A DNA stretch of 64,000 bases from Aphidius gifuensis (GCF_014905175.1 NC_057789.1:18650496-18714495), one strand, 5' to 3'; positions 9,977 through 22,019 are shown, counted from the stretch's first letter. Notes: generated by a model from the sequence alone, not told the origin. Numbers and translations are program-made.

Positions 9977-11281
9977 TTAGTCTCGAGCCACCCAGGGTTT
10001 TAAATCAGTGATGGCGCTATGGCCCAAGAATTTTCCAGCAAAATCGGTCAGCTCGTAGCGATTACAAGACATCTTACGGGTTATAACAAACGGTCCCTCA
10101 TAAGGTTTCTCGAGGTTAGCCGAGTAATGTTTAATCGCGTTTGACAAAGGGTGGGTTTTCCTTGATATCAACTGGCCCTCCTCAAATTCAACATTACGGT
10201 GACGCGAGTTGTATTGTTGAGCCTGTTTACCGGTAGCTTCTTCACGAGCAAAAATAAGAGCCTGACGGAGAGTGTTAAGTCGCCTTATCCGCTCGTTCCA
10301 TTTTTCAATGGGAATAGGCACTAGAGTGATCTCGCTTTCAAATTCCCCCCGAAATGAGTTAGGAGGTCGTTGTTCTCTACCCGAATTAGCAAATGCGGGA
10401 TTCGTCAATAACGCATCGTGATAAGCCGTATTGTACGCGAAACGAAATTCCGATAGGTGAGTATCCCAATCTTGGTGATTTCCATCCAAGTAGGCTCTCA
10501 ACATTGTTTTAAGGCTTCGGTTAACCCTTTCCACTGGATCGGCTTGTGGTTGGTAGGGTGGTGTGGTCTGCAGGGTTATCCCTTCCCACGTCGCTAAGGC
10601 TTTGATCTCTTTATTTACGAACTCAGTACCGTTATCCGTAATTAGTACGCGGGGGACTCCATGGCGACAGATTACCAAGTCCTCGAGTTGTTCTCGAATG
10701 GATCTACCCGTAGCAACACGTAAAGAATATTTAGTAATCTGGTCTTGGATCACCAAAAGGTAAGCTTTACCGGTCCGAGAGCGTGGCAAAGGTCCCATGA
10801 TATCAGCCGCGATTACTGACCAGGGTTCTCGGACAAGTCGCTTACCCATTAGCCCACGCGGTTTAGCTGCGTCAGATTTGGTCTTCTGACAAATACTACC
10901 CGATACTACCCGAAACATATTTGGCCAATAATACTGGGTGGATACCCGACGATAAGTTTTATCGATCCCCATGTGTCCGGTGTGTGGGGGGTTATGGCAC
11001 TCTAAGACCACTTGTTCATAATGTTCCCGCGGTAATACCAACTTCCAAGCAGATAAATCGGGAAACTCAGTAACAATGAAAGGTATCGGTCGGTGGTGGT
11101 ACAACCGGTCCTCTATTATTTTCCAGTCCGGATAACTGTCAGGAAATTGCAGAGTTTTAGGGAGTCTCTTTTTGTACCAAGCATCTCGCGTGTCTTCAAG
11201 TATCTCGGTTTGTTTAAGGGATTCGGGGATGCGGGATAGTGCATCTGGCACATGGTGTAACGCTCCCTTGCGATGCACTAT
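9977..11281 (-). pseudogene. Gypsy-1 integrase (C-terminal pol)
   Basis: The 433-residue open frame starts in the RNase H/integrase linker (HHVPDALSRIPE) and contains the H-H part of the zinc domain (HTGHMGIDKTYRR, YYWPNM). The following CxxC pair is degraded, with only one Cys remaining. The core has catalytic Asp in AADIMGPLP, Asp in TDNGTEFVN and Glu in VERVNRSLKTML, i.e. DDE. A C-terminal GPY-like region (YEGPFVITRKMSCNRYEL) follows. It is separated from RNase H by a single in-frame TAA at 11284-11282, so one nonsense mutation split pol. Confidence 0.93.
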
Positions 11282-11284
11282 GAC

Positions 11285-12052
11285 TTAGTCATACTGCATA
11301 AGTTCGAGAGACCAACGCGCTAAACGCCCCGTAGGGTTACGTAAATTGTTCAACCATTTAAGGTGGTCGGTAATAACCGTGAACGAGTAACCTTCTAGAT
11401 AGCATCGGGATTTTCGGATAGCCCAAATCATAGCGAGACATTCTTGCTCCGTGACGGTGTAACGGGTTTCAGTATCGGACAGAGTACGACTGACGTAGGC
11501 TATGACCTTCTCTTCGTCACCGAACTTCTGGGTTAAAACCGCACCAAGTCCGACCCTACTGGCAGCAGTCTGAAGAACGAACGGCAATGAAAAATCCGGA
11601 CAAGACAAGGTAGGAGCTGCAGTTAGACCTGGAACAATGAACGCGGTGATTTCCCGAGATTCAGGAGTTAACGCAACCTGGAAGAAAGCCCGACTAAGAT
11701 CGATAGTTGTAATGTAACGAGCCTGTCGCAATTCGTCTAAGATGGCAACCATATCCGGAATGGGATACGCATCTTTTTTAGTTACGGCGTTAACTTTCCG
11801 AAAGTCAATACAAAATCGATATTCGTTCTTTCCCTTGGGGACCATCACAACTGGGCTCGCCCACTCGCTTTGTGATGGTTCGATAATCCCTGTGGCTAAC
11901 ATTTTATCAACTTTAGTGTTCATGATTGCACACATTGCGGGATTGGCCCTGTACGGTTTCTGACGAATTGGTGAGCTTTCTCCAAAATTGATGTGATGCG
12001 TAGTCAAAGGAGTTACTGGAAAGGGTGAGTCCACTGAAGGTGGCTCTGGCAA
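11285..12052 (-). pseudogene. Gypsy-1 reverse transcriptase-RNase H with in-frame deletion
   Basis: The 255-codon frame has RT fingers (SEWASPVVMVPKGKNEYRFC, DFRKVNAVTKKDAYPIP) and motif A (TTIDLSRAFFQVAL). It then jumps from AFIVPG directly into the RNase H-proximal region (CPDFSLPFVLQT, AVLTQK), ending with YTVTEQECLAMIWAIRK and TDHLKWL. The palm with catalytic YxDD, roughly 150 codons, is missing in frame. RT activity is therefore lost, making this an internally deleted copy. Confidence 0.92.
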
Positions 12053-12243
12053 ATTGTCAATAAGAAATTTCTTTAATTCTCAGTCTTCCTCCGAACTTAA
12101 GGTTTGCAATCCGTTGCATTAAATTATTTTGGTAGCACTTCCCACTGGGACAAAAAGGAATTTTTGTTCGGGGTTGTCGCGATAATTGACCTATCGAATG
12201 ACTCTCAGAGTTTAAAAATTCTGCGGATTGAACCTGCAAATTC

Positions 12244-12603
12244 ATGGCAAATTTTGGTAGAGGTTTTTGCCGGAATAGAATTGCCATCAGGCTGAGACTT
12301 GAAAACCGGCTCTATGGGTCCCGACCGTCGTTTTCCGAATTACATGAAGGGCAGTTTATGGTCGTAACTCCCGAACGTCGACAACGAAAACAAAACAAAC
12401 CACGTGCAGGGTATTTTGCAAGCCAAAGATCAACTTCACCATTAGTTAATGCTGTCAAGTGTTGGAACTGCGAATCTTTTGGTCACGTACATCGTGATTG
12501 CCCAAAACTCAGGCGTCGTTTTTGTTTTCGATCCAGACGTTCTGGCGTCACCACCACTACTTGTCCTATTTGTAATTCGGGCAATGCCAATCGAAATCCG
12601 TAG
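12244..12603 (+). pseudogene. Gypsy-type gag nucleocapsid fragment (plus strand)
   Basis: A 119-codon frame contains RPSFSELHEGQF and a CCHC knuckle, CWNCESFGHVHRDC, followed by a second, damaged cysteine motif (FCFRS...TCPIC). The pair of knuckles spaced this way is typical of insect Gypsy gag nucleocapsids. It is on the strand opposite to the neighbouring pol and overlaps nothing recognisable, so an inversion or the insertion of a second element must be assumed. The N-terminal capsid part of gag is missing. Confidence 0.75.
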
Positions 12604-14381
12604 AGTTAATCTCTGAATCTTAACCCGATGACGGCAACTCACTTCGGACAAAGCCCTCGATGAAGACGCTTTAGAGATTGCGGATAACCGCTAAAAATTG
12701 ACTCCTCAAGGATTAAGACAAAGGTTGCAGCAGGTAGATCCACTGTAGTGGATTAGGTGTACCTCCTTGTGGATTGTCGTTCCATATTTCATTGGAGATT
12801 CAAGAGACTTGAGCCTAGGGGTCAAACCCCGGCACGTGATCAAAGGACTTTATAATAATTGGTGGTCGAGCCCCAGTGTACAAAAAAAAAAATATACCGA
12901 TATATTGTATTGGAAATTTTAATACCTTCATAATTTTGTCCAGGTTATTCCTCCCCATCTATGTGTAGTTTTGTTTCAGGATAATCATCGATTCAGAGTA
13001 CACGACCAGGAGGAGCCTACTATCACCTCGGAGGGGGCTGTGGGACTACCTTCGCCAACCTACACTCAGTTTGGACCAGGAGCAACAGGATAATTTCACC
13101 GTCGTCAAGTCTCGGAGGGGGCTGTAGCGATATTTATCGCCTACCTTAAAAACCCATCTTATTTTATTTGTTAGACTTTCCGCGGGTGATATTATTTAAT
13201 TATTTATTTAATTTTGGATTTAAAACTCCAGCTGATGCAGAGAATATTTATTTAAAATACTATTTATTTATTTTCTTCGTTAATTACCGGGTAAACCCGG
13301 TAACACGCATTTCGATTATTGTTATTATTATTAGAAAACTCCAGCTTGATGTGGAGAGTATACAAGTCAACTCACTATAGTAAGAAAAGGGGAGGGGAGT
13401 AGTATAAGATTTTCGACTATGTATTGTTTCAGAGTAACACAAACTCTCTCTCTGCTTTGGGACTCCGAGCTGAACAGACGTTCTCTCTGAATAAACCAGG
13501 TATTCTGAGCCTCTATGGGTTATCCCTGAGAGTAGCCTCGAGTTTCGTTTTGGTTATGTTTGACTTAGGTTAGTCCTGGTCTTGTTTAGCTTTTGATTGT
13601 TAATTTTGCGAGTATCTTAAATTTAAATTCGATTATTGGAGGTTTGTGACGACAAATTACGATTGAGTTAATTTAATTAATTTGGATTTTTGATAGAATA
13701 ACGCGTAAATTAGTTTTCCGATCACGATTTTAGTTTTGCTTTTGTATACGATTATCTTTTGAGTCGATTTACTGGCGGTTCGTGTAAGCAGATTTCGATT
13801 AAGTTGAGGTATTCTCGATTCTAATTTTTGGTTATAAAATATGCTATTTTGGATTTTTGATACGTTTTTAATTATGTTTTGTATTTTATTATTGAGATTT
13901 TGAATATAAATGTTAATTTACTGCTTTGCTCATAATATTGTTTGTTAAATTTATTGTTTAATTAATTCTCACACACGACTTTACCCGTCCCTCTCTCCAT
14001 AACCCACACCCTGAGCGACCCTGAGGTTTTCCTCGAAGACTGAGTCTATGGAAGGTTTGTTCGATTGAGTTTCTGGTGTTATTTTTGTGTTTTAATTTCC
14101 GATTACGTATACGATTATGTTTGAGATTTCGACTACGTTTAAGGTTAAGTTTGAGTTCCTGTTAAGTTTCCGTTACGTTGCAGTGTTGCAGTTGGATTTT
14201 CAGCAGGTTTTGGGGTTTCACTCCGATTTTACCCATTTTCTGATTATTATTGTTATTATTTCGCTTGAGGATTTATTTTATAATTTTGAGTTACGAAATT
14301 ACGTTTCTGGTTATTATTAATATCATATTTCGTCATAATTTAATTTGTGGTATTAATGTTTGGCCTAAAAATTTTATTAAT
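12604..14381 (+). repeat. Probable Gypsy 3' end: polypurine tract and LTR, right border unclear
   Basis: Two similar purine tracts CTCGGAGGGGGCTGT occur near 13035 and 13112; the second is followed by TGTAGCGATATTTATCGCC at 13123, which looks like an LTR start in the plus orientation, matching the gag fragment at 12244. An AATAAA lies near 13490, a likely polyadenylation signal. I could not find the LTR's 3' end, so the border with the Polinton fragment at 14382 is uncertain. No gene was recognised in 13123-14381; the short open frames there are AT-rich chance ORFs. Confidence 0.5.
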
Positions 14382-15170
14382 TTATAAATAATGCTTTAAA
14401 AATATTAATTCCCATAGCAACAGTCCGAGAAGGTAGCTGACTGAAAATGTCATGTTACAAATAGCAATGTAATTTAAAAGTTGAATTTTCTGCTTTTTAG
14501 ACACTTTGATATATGGAACAATCCATTTCACTTTTTGAAGTTTAATTTGTATTTTTTCGCCACTTTTTCTTTCTGCAGGTTGTTTTTTTAGACAGTCATT
14601 CACATCACTATTCGCTCTTATTAGGATGAGTTCATGTTTTGCATTGATAATTATTTTTTTATTATCTTCAGCAAATCCTAGCAGCAGGCTCAGTAATATT
14701 GATATTTCAAAATAACCACTCGAATCGAATAATTATTCTTCATCAGACATTGACCATCCGGCATTCTCCAATAATGATTTTTGATTTGGACTTAAGGAAA
14801 TATATCCTTTCATAAGAGTCGTTAGACCAACATTTTTGATCCGATCAATTTCAATTGCATTTATCTCATAGCGAATTTCTTCAAACATGTGTGCTATTGC
14901 CATTCGTACCAATGAAGTTGTTTTTGGCTTAGATTTTCCGTCACTTGTAAGAAATTGTCCAGTAATATGTAGTGAACTTTTACTTGGTAGTACACATAAA
15001 TCTTGATGTTGAATTCCAATCCGGATTCCATCGTTGTTATTGAATGTTGAAGAGCCATAAGGCTGATGAGCATGTAGGCAATCGATTCATCAAAAATGAT
15101 CGGTTTTTGTATACTCAAAATTTCATCCATGGTATAATACAAAAAAAGCAACAAAATGACACTTTTATTT
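14382..15170 (-). pseudogene. Polinton copy A: major capsid protein remnant
   Basis: Across several minus-strand frames this stretch matches, segment by segment, the major capsid gene of copy B at 42361-43580: the N-terminal AHQP/STFNNND region (about 15020-15080), the 'FEEIRYEINAIEIDR' block (about 14840-14890), the ENAGWS block (about 14755), and a more C-terminal LQKVKWIVPYIKVSKKQK block (about 14475-14540) that copy B has lost or diverged. Polinton MCP forms a double jelly-roll capsid. Many frame breaks mark it as old. The final part of the gene is absent. Confidence 0.72.
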
Positions 15171-15369
15171 CCGTAGATGTTGTTGACGTGGACTCAGACC
15201 AAGACTTTTGAGAAACTGAATACTCTGATGTGTTATCGTTTTGCTTCCTTGCTTTTGACTGATTTTTTTTTGGCATAATGTCTCGCATTTATAGCTTTGC
15301 CCAATTATTTTATTATTATGTTTATTCTTTTTTTTCTTAAAAAACGATGCCTATATTTTTTTGTCCTAT

Positions 15370-16062
15370 TTGACACTTTTAATGTGTAGTCGAATTGTAA
15401 TCGTTTCTCCACGGAAATTTACAATTTCACCATCCTGATCGACAAATTTTAATTGCAATTGATGTATTGCTTGCACTGTGACTGGCAGATAAATGACGTG
15501 GCGGGATGCGTACTTCAATATCACCGGGGAGGCACAACTGGGAAAAATTCATGTATTGTGTGAACTTTGTGCTGATTCATATATGCACCGGTTGTTATGT
15601 TACACTGAATTTGGAGTTTATTGACCTTTAATATGGCAACAGGCAAGTCAGAATTATGTAGAATATCAGCTTCGAGGATTCGTTTTGTAAAGCCCAACAA
15701 TCGAGTCTTCTATTTCAAAATGAATACGTTTGTTACATGTAACCTCACTATGTAGTTCATTGTTATTTGGTTTAATACAAATAGTAACGTCATTCTGACA
15801 TATTGCTTTTTGGATATAACTTTACATCACAAAAATCATTCGTATCATTTTAAAGTAATGACCATTCAGTTTGTCTCATATGGTGTTTAAATTTGGTTAC
15901 GTCTATTGTTCTGTCATTAATAGTATTCTCTTGTTTATGACAATTAGTAGTATGAGTCGAGGTTGTTGTTGCATGTGTAGGCAGATTTAAAACAATTAAT
16001 AATGGTGGGTGGTATGAATCAATTGGTACAAGAAAATTGCCTAAGACGAAATTAAAGTACAC
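15370..16062 (-). pseudogene. Polinton copy A: minor capsid (penton) protein remnant
   Basis: Minus-strand fragments parallel the minor capsid gene of copy B (43871-44497), including an LPVTVQAIHQLQLKFVDQDGE block near 15440-15500 and a C-terminal VNFRGETITIRLH tail near 15395-15425 that is not seen in copy B. Stops and frameshifts are frequent upstream of 15560. The N-terminal part near 15850-16062 is doubtful. It lies beside the MCP remnant in the same order as in copy B, so both belong to one element, which is cut on the right by satellite DNA at about 16036. Confidence 0.68.
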
Positions 16063-16730
16063 AACTTAAGGAAAATTTACACGTAATTATTTTTTTTTAT
16101 TTTTAATTATTTAACAAGTTATGAATTTATTTATCCGGAGAAAATTTTATTTTTTTATTTTTTCGAGACTCGTGGCGGTTCCAGGGGGGAAAAGGGTGGT
16201 CAAATCGCGAAAATGGCCTAGACCGAAATTAAAGTACACAACTTAAGGAAAATTTACACGCAATTTTTTTTTTTATTTTCAATTATTTAACAAGTTACAA
16301 ATTTATTTATCCGGAGGAAATTTTATTTTTTTATTTTTTCGAGACTCGCGGCGGTTCCAGGGGGGGGAAAGGGGTGGTCAAATCGCGAAAATGCCCCAAG
16401 ACGAAATTAAAGTACACAACTTAAGGAAAATTTACAGGTAATTATTTTTTTTTATTTTCAATTATTTAACAAGTTATGAATTTATTTATCCGGAGAAAAT
16501 TTTATTTTTTTATTTTATCGAGACTTGCGGCGGTTCCAGGGGGGGAAAGGGGTGGTCAAATCGCGAAAATGCCCCAAGACGAAATTAAAGTACACATATT
16601 AAGGAAAATTTACACGTAATTTTTTTTTTTTATTTTCAATTATTTAACAAGTTATAAATCTATTTATCCGGAGAAAATTTTATTTTTTTATTTTTTCGAG
16701 ACTCGCGGCTTAAGGAAAATTTACACGTTA
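16036..16730 (+). repeat. Satellite array 1, about 4 units of ~177 bp
   Basis: Each unit contains GAAATTAAAGTACACAACTT, then TTTACACGTAATT, a T-run, CAATTATTTAACAAGTTA, TTTATCCGGAGAAAATTTT, CGAGACTCGCGGCGGTTCCAG, a G-run and GGTGGTCAAATCGCGAAAATG. Starts near 16042, 16219, 16397 and 16575 give a period of 177-178 bp. The last unit is cut inside the GCGGCGG part at about 16709. Confidence 0.95.
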
Positions 16731-16739
16731 TACAACTTT

Positions 16740-17690
16740 TTAGTGAGAATTTTAATTTCTTCTTTAATATATATCGAAATTCGTGACTACAAATTTAATT
16801 CATTCTCTATCGTTACAATGATTATTGTTACAACTAAAATTTATTTGATTTTCATTCATTTTGCTTGTTCCTTCTAATGGGTCATCTCCATGTCCAGAAT
16901 CGCTTTCTTCTAACGTTTTAAACTCTCCGTTTTTATTCATTTTGTTGTACTATGATTTTAGCCTGTCAATGTTAAATATTTATTACAAAATTGTCGAGTT
17001 CGATTGTATTTATTTTATTTACTTTTTTCTCTCGGTTGAATCAAGATTTAACATTTTAGTTGTTGCTGAAGTCGTCGTTATATTTTTAATTTTTTTATAT
17101 TCATTTATTTTCAATTCCTTTGATGCTATCACATCACCCTTTTTTCCCTAGAAATTTTCTGCCTCTTTATTCCATAAAGTTAGTCCAATCTAAAATATAT
17201 TTCCTTTGGTAAATTCATTATCTTTGTTTAGTTTAATAAACTTTTTTCCATTTAAATTTTATTTTACTTCATAATCACTGTCGTCTTCTTATGTTATTGT
17301 TCTTTATTTTAATAACCGTCCTGACATTGCATATATAAATTCCACTTTATTTATTGCTATTATGATTGCGATGATATCTAAATAATGTCATTATTATTAT
17401 TGAATGGTTTTCTTTTTTTTTTTTTTTTTTTTCGCGAAAATTATTTTGCTTGCGAATGATTTAATTGGTAGATGTACAACTTCTTGTATTTTTTTAATCT
17501 CGAAATGAATTTTTGGTATATTTTCATTTTCCTCATCGTCATCGAATTTTATATTAGCTTCTACTGGTATCATTATTTCTTTATTATTTATCGATGGGTA
17601 TTGTTCATTAATTTTTCTCACTAATCCTCCAGTGATCGTATATATTTTGTTTAACTTGAATATTTAATAATTTATCATGTTAATAATTTT
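16740..17690 (-). pseudogene. RPA1 (replication protein A 70 kDa)-like fragment, copy 1
   Basis: On the minus strand 17621-17430 encodes a segment like DNA-binding domain A of RPA70: KINEQYPSINN, an acidic stretch, IPKIHFEIKKIQEV. Further on (about 17190-17060) is LTLWNKEAENF, then GDVIA.KELKINEY and TTTSATTK, matching domain B (a TLWGEEAENF-like strand and a conserved Ser/Thr-rich turn). RPA is the eukaryotic single-strand DNA-binding protein. Several stops and an A-run break the frame. Copies 2 (27830) and 3 (62570) share the same sequence, so this is a dispersed repeat. The right end runs into satellite array 2. Confidence 0.7.
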
Positions 17691-17704
17691 TTTTTAAATC
17701 TTTT

Positions 17705-20056
17705 TGTTGAATTTCTACCCCTTTCCCCCCTGGAACCGCCGCGAGTCTCGAAAAAATAAAAAAATAAAATTTTCTCCGGATAAATGAATTCATAACTTGT
17801 TAAATAATTGAAAATAAAAAAAAATAATTACGTGTAAATTTTCCTTAAGTTGTGTACTTTAATTTCGTCTTAAGGCATTTTCGCGATTTGACCACCCCTT
17901 TCCCCCCTGGAACCGCCGCGAGTCGCGAAAAAATAAAAAAATAAAATTTTCTCCGGATAAATAAATTTATAACTTGTTAAATAATTGAAAAAAAAAAAAA
18001 AAATTGCGTGTAAATTTTCCCCAAATTGTGTCTTTTAATTTCGTCTTAAGGCATTTTCGCGATTTGACCACCCCTTTCCCCCCTGGAACCGCCGCGAGTC
18101 TCGAAAAAATAAAAAAATAAAATTTTCTCCGGATAAATAAATTTATAACTTGTTGAATAATTGAAAATAAAAAAAAATAATTACGTGTAAATTTTCCTTA
18201 ATATGTGTACTTTAATTTCGTCCTAGGGCATTTTCGCGATTTGACCACCCCTTTCCCCCCTGGAACCGCCGCGAGTCTCGAAAAAATAAAAAAATAAAAT
18301 TTTCTCCGGATAAATAAATTTATAACTTGTTAAATAATTGAAAATAAAAAAAAATAATTACGTGTAAATTTTCCTTAATATGTGTACTTTAATTTCGTCT
18401 TAGGGCATTTTCGCGATTTGACCACCCCTTTCCCCCCTGGAATCGCCGCGAGTCTCGAAAAAATAAAAAAATAAAATTTTCTCCGGATAAATAAATTTAT
18501 AACTTGTTAAATAATTGAAAATAAAAAAAAATAATTACGTGTAAATTTTCCTTAATATGTGTACTTTAATTTCGTCCTAGGGCATTTTCGCGATTTGACC
18601 ACCCCTTTCCCCCCTGGAACCGCCGCGAGTCCGAAAAAATAAAAAAATAAAATTTTCTCCGGATAAATAAATTTATAACTTGTTAAATAATTGAAAATAA
18701 AAAAAAAAATTGCGTGTAAATTTTCCCCAAATTGTGTACTTTAATTTCGTCTTAGGGCATTTTCGCGATTTGACCACCCCTTTCCCCCCTGGAACCGCCG
18801 CGAGTCTCGAAAAAATAAAAAAATAAAATTTTCTCCGGATAAATAAATTTATAACTTGTTAAATAATTGAAAATAAAAAAAAATAATTACGTGTAAATTT
18901 TCCTTAAGTTGTGTACTTTAATTTCGTCTTAGGACATTTTCGCAATTTGACCACCCTTTTCCCCCCTGGAACCGCCGCGAACCTCGAAAAAATAACAAAA
19001 TAAAATTTTCTCCGGATAAATAAATTTATAACTTGTTAAATAATTGAAAATAAAAAAAAATAATTACGTGTAAATTTTCCCTAAGTTGTGTACTTTAATT
19101 TCGTCTTGCGATATTTTCGCGTTTTGACCACCCCTTTCCCCCCTGGAACCGCCGCGAGTCTCGAAAAAATAAAAAAATAAAATTTTCTCCGGATAAATAA
19201 ATTCATAACTTGTTAAATAATTGAAAATAAAAAAAAATAATTACGTGTAAATTTTCCTGAAGTTGTGTACTTTAATTTCGTCTTAGGGAATTTTTGCGAT
19301 TTGACCACCCCTTTCCCCCCTGGAACCGCCGCGAGTCTCGAAAAAATAAAAAAATAAAATTTTCTCCGGATAAATAAATTCATAACTTATTAAATAATTG
19401 AAAATAAAAAAAAATAATTACGTGTAAATTTTCCTTAAGTTGTGTACTTTAATTTCGTTTTGGGATATTTTCGCGATTTGACCACTTCTTTCCCCCCTGG
19501 AACCGCCGCGAGTCTCGAAAAAATAAAAAAATAAAATTTTCTCCGGATAAATAAGCTTATAACTTGTTAAATAATTGAAAATAAAAAAAAAAAATTACGT
19601 GTAAATTTTCCTTAAGTTGTGTACTTTAATTTCGTCTTAGGGCATTTTCGCGATTTGACCACCCCTTTCCCCCCTGGAACCGCCGCGAGTCTCGAAAAAA
19701 TAAAAAAATAAAATTTTCTCCGGATAAATAAATTCATAACTTGTTAAATAATTGAAAATAAAAAAAAAAAATTGCTCATAAATTTTCCTTAAGTTGTGTA
19801 CTTTAATTTCGTTTAGGCCATTTTCGCGATTTGACCACCCCTTTCCCCCCTGGAACCGCCGCGAGTCTCGAAAAAATAAAAAAATAAAATTTTCTCCGGA
19901 TAAATAAATTTATAACTTGTTAAATAATTGAAAATAAAAAAAAATAATTACGTGTAAATTTTCCTTAATATGTGTACTTTAATTTCGTCCTAGGGCATTT
20001 TCGCGATTTGACCACCCCTTTCCCCCCTGGAACCGCCGCGAGTCCGAAAAAATAAA
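17705..20056 (-). repeat. Satellite array 2, about 13 units of ~177 bp, inverted relative to array 1
   Basis: The reverse complement of the array 1 unit repeats with spacings of 175-177 bp; the CCCCTTTCCCCCCTGGAACC landmark starts at 17719, 17896, 18072, 18249, 18426 and onward to about 20020. Units are highly similar, differing mainly in the AATATG/AAGTTG box and in A-run length. A few adjacent units share variants (AATATG with CCTAGGGC), which suggests higher-order homogenisation. The last unit is truncated at about 20056. Confidence 0.96.
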
Positions 20057-20170
20057 AAAAAATTCTGGACCGGAGAAATCGCGAGTAATTGTTTAAAAAT
20101 TATTAATTTATATAAAAGATTATTATTATTGTTATTATTATAATTATTATTTTCAGTATCAACAATAATT

Positions 20171-20207
<37 letters not shown>

Positions 20208-21100
20208 TTAATTATATTATTATTTAAATTATTATTATAATGATAACCATCATTATAATAATAATTTACAATTTGTTAATAATTTTTTATAAAAAAAAAA
20301 AAGTTAACAACAATTCAAATAAATAAATTGTCGATGATAAATTTTATTTTATTTTAAAATAAAATATCGGCCTCAAATTCCCGGAACTCAAGCTACGAAG
20401 CATAGGACAAAGCGGAGACGGCGACCCTCATTTAAGATTCCCCCTCGATTTCATTTTCACGATTTTTAAAATATTTCAACCGCGATTTTCCCGTTAACCC
20501 TTCAATCTACGCGAAAAACTATAGACACTTAAAATTTAGATAATTTAATTCCCTACATTTTTTATTTGAACTATTTTCCCCTCCGACCCATAGCTTGCCC
20601 AGTATTCAAAAAACTAACCCTTTTTATTTTTTTTCCCCCCGAAAAAAATTTTTCCGCGATTTTTCCCTACGACCAATCGATTTCCCACCCTCAAATACAC
20701 CCCCATGATTTTTTTCAAAACTTTGAACAAAAATGGTCGAATTTCACTTTAGGAGACTCGACTATACGACAGATCAATAATATCGAGCGTTATCAGCTTT
20801 GGTATCGTTCTAAAACCACAGACTAAGTGCCAAAATTAATAAAATCTACGGCACATGTGACACATTATCTCAGCACACATTTATTATTATTTTATGCAAC
20901 GACAATACTTATAAAATGTACATAAACCTCAGTTATATTGAATAACAGTGTTAAACAGTTTCCTTTTACTTAAAAACGAATGTTCTTATTCAATGCCTAT
21001 AACTATTCCTATTCCTGTTTCACAATCATACAGTTCAACAAGTTTGAAACAATTATTATTTATTCATTTATTTATTTATTTATTTTTTTTTTCATATTTT
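20057..21100. other. AT-rich non-coding stretch with AAT microsatellite
   Basis: A run of about 15 AAT/ATA units lies near 20168-20215, surrounded by A+T-only sequence. No gene was recognised. The GC-containing part at 20380-20830 has only an 86-codon chance ORF without recognised motifs. A splice-acceptor-like TTTTATAG at about 21096-21103 precedes the TOP3A-like sequence. Confidence 0.6.
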
Positions 21101-21103
21101 ATA

Positions 21104-21840
21104 GAGCACATTTTTTAGAAATTACAAATGAATCAATCAATAATGCGATAAAATCACTAAAACAACCACAAGAAAATAAAAGTAGAGCCATTGATGTATT
21201 GAGGAAAATTGATTTACGTATTGAAGCTGTATTTACAAGATTTCAAACGTTACACTTCCAAAAACGTTTCCCACAACAAATAAAAGATAAGGTAACCCAT
21301 GGCAATATACAATATCCAATCATTGGTTTCAAAGTGAATAAATATTTAGAAATTGAAAAATTTGAAATTAAAAAATTTAAAAAAAATTATATCAAACCAT
21401 GACAATGACAAATTTCATTACTTACAAAATAATTTCTTCCAATTAGATCAATGTCAAAAATATTTTAATATTATTAAAGAACTCTATATAATTAGACTTA
21501 TCACTTATCCAAGAACAGATACAAATTTATTTTCAAGTGACTTTGATATCAAAAAATTACTAATTGCTTATCAATCTAAAAACATAATATATGGCAAATT
21601 GGCAAAACAAATTCATGAAAATAATATAATTGAACCAAATAAGGGCACAAAATTTGATTATAAACATACACTAATATACTCAACTTCATGTGTCACTTAT
21701 GAGGCTTTAATAAATTTACCAATACTTGAATAAAAGGTATATGATTTAATAATACGTTATTGAAGTGGAACTTCTTTAGAATGGGCAGTAAAAAAAAAAA
21801 ACAAAAGATGGATGCAACGAAAGTAACGGTATGAAGGTAA
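21104..21840 (+). pseudogene. Topoisomerase III alpha-like core fragment
   Basis: From the acceptor-like TTTTATAG the plus strand encodes AHFLEITNESI, DLRIEAVFTRFQTLHFQ and a IIGFKVNKYLEIEKF block, then in a shifted frame from 21353 LYIIRLITYPRTDTNLF. The YPRTDT motif includes the position of the active-site Tyr of type IA topoisomerases. A further segment (YDLIIRY near 21739) follows after a stop. Order and spacing match TOP3A, which decatenates DNA with the BLM/RMI complex. Two frames, stops and missing middle exons make it a pseudogene. The acceptor implies it was copied from genomic, not processed, DNA. Confidence 0.8.
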
Positions 21841-22019
21841 GTAATTTTAAATTATTTTTTATCTTGTTTTATTTATTTATTCCCTTGACAACGATACGAA
21901 AAAATTTGTTTTAAATTTGTTTCAAAATTTTAGCTCCATAAAAGATTCAAGAGACAAAGGTGAATATTAAGGTTAAAACTTTTATTATATACAATATATA
22001 ATTTATTATGTTATTTTCG

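Larger units (their letters stand above)
8389..12287 (-). mobile_element. Gypsy-1 (Ty3/gypsy-type) internal region, degenerate
   Basis: The minus strand reads RT/RNase H (12052-11285), integrase (11281-9977) and a third ORF (9936-8389). No LTR was found at the left end: the element stops where the NUMT begins. It is GC-richer than its surroundings, so codon use differs sharply from the AT-rich flanks. An internal deletion in RT and one nonsense codon make pol non-functional. The upstream gag is not on this strand; a Gypsy-type gag knuckle fragment lies on the plus strand at 12244-12603, so the region is rearranged. Confidence 0.87.

Noticed and set aside
16036..20056. CRISPR-like array
   Set aside because: The repeats are contiguous 177-bp units without unique spacers, in eukaryotic DNA, so this is a satellite.
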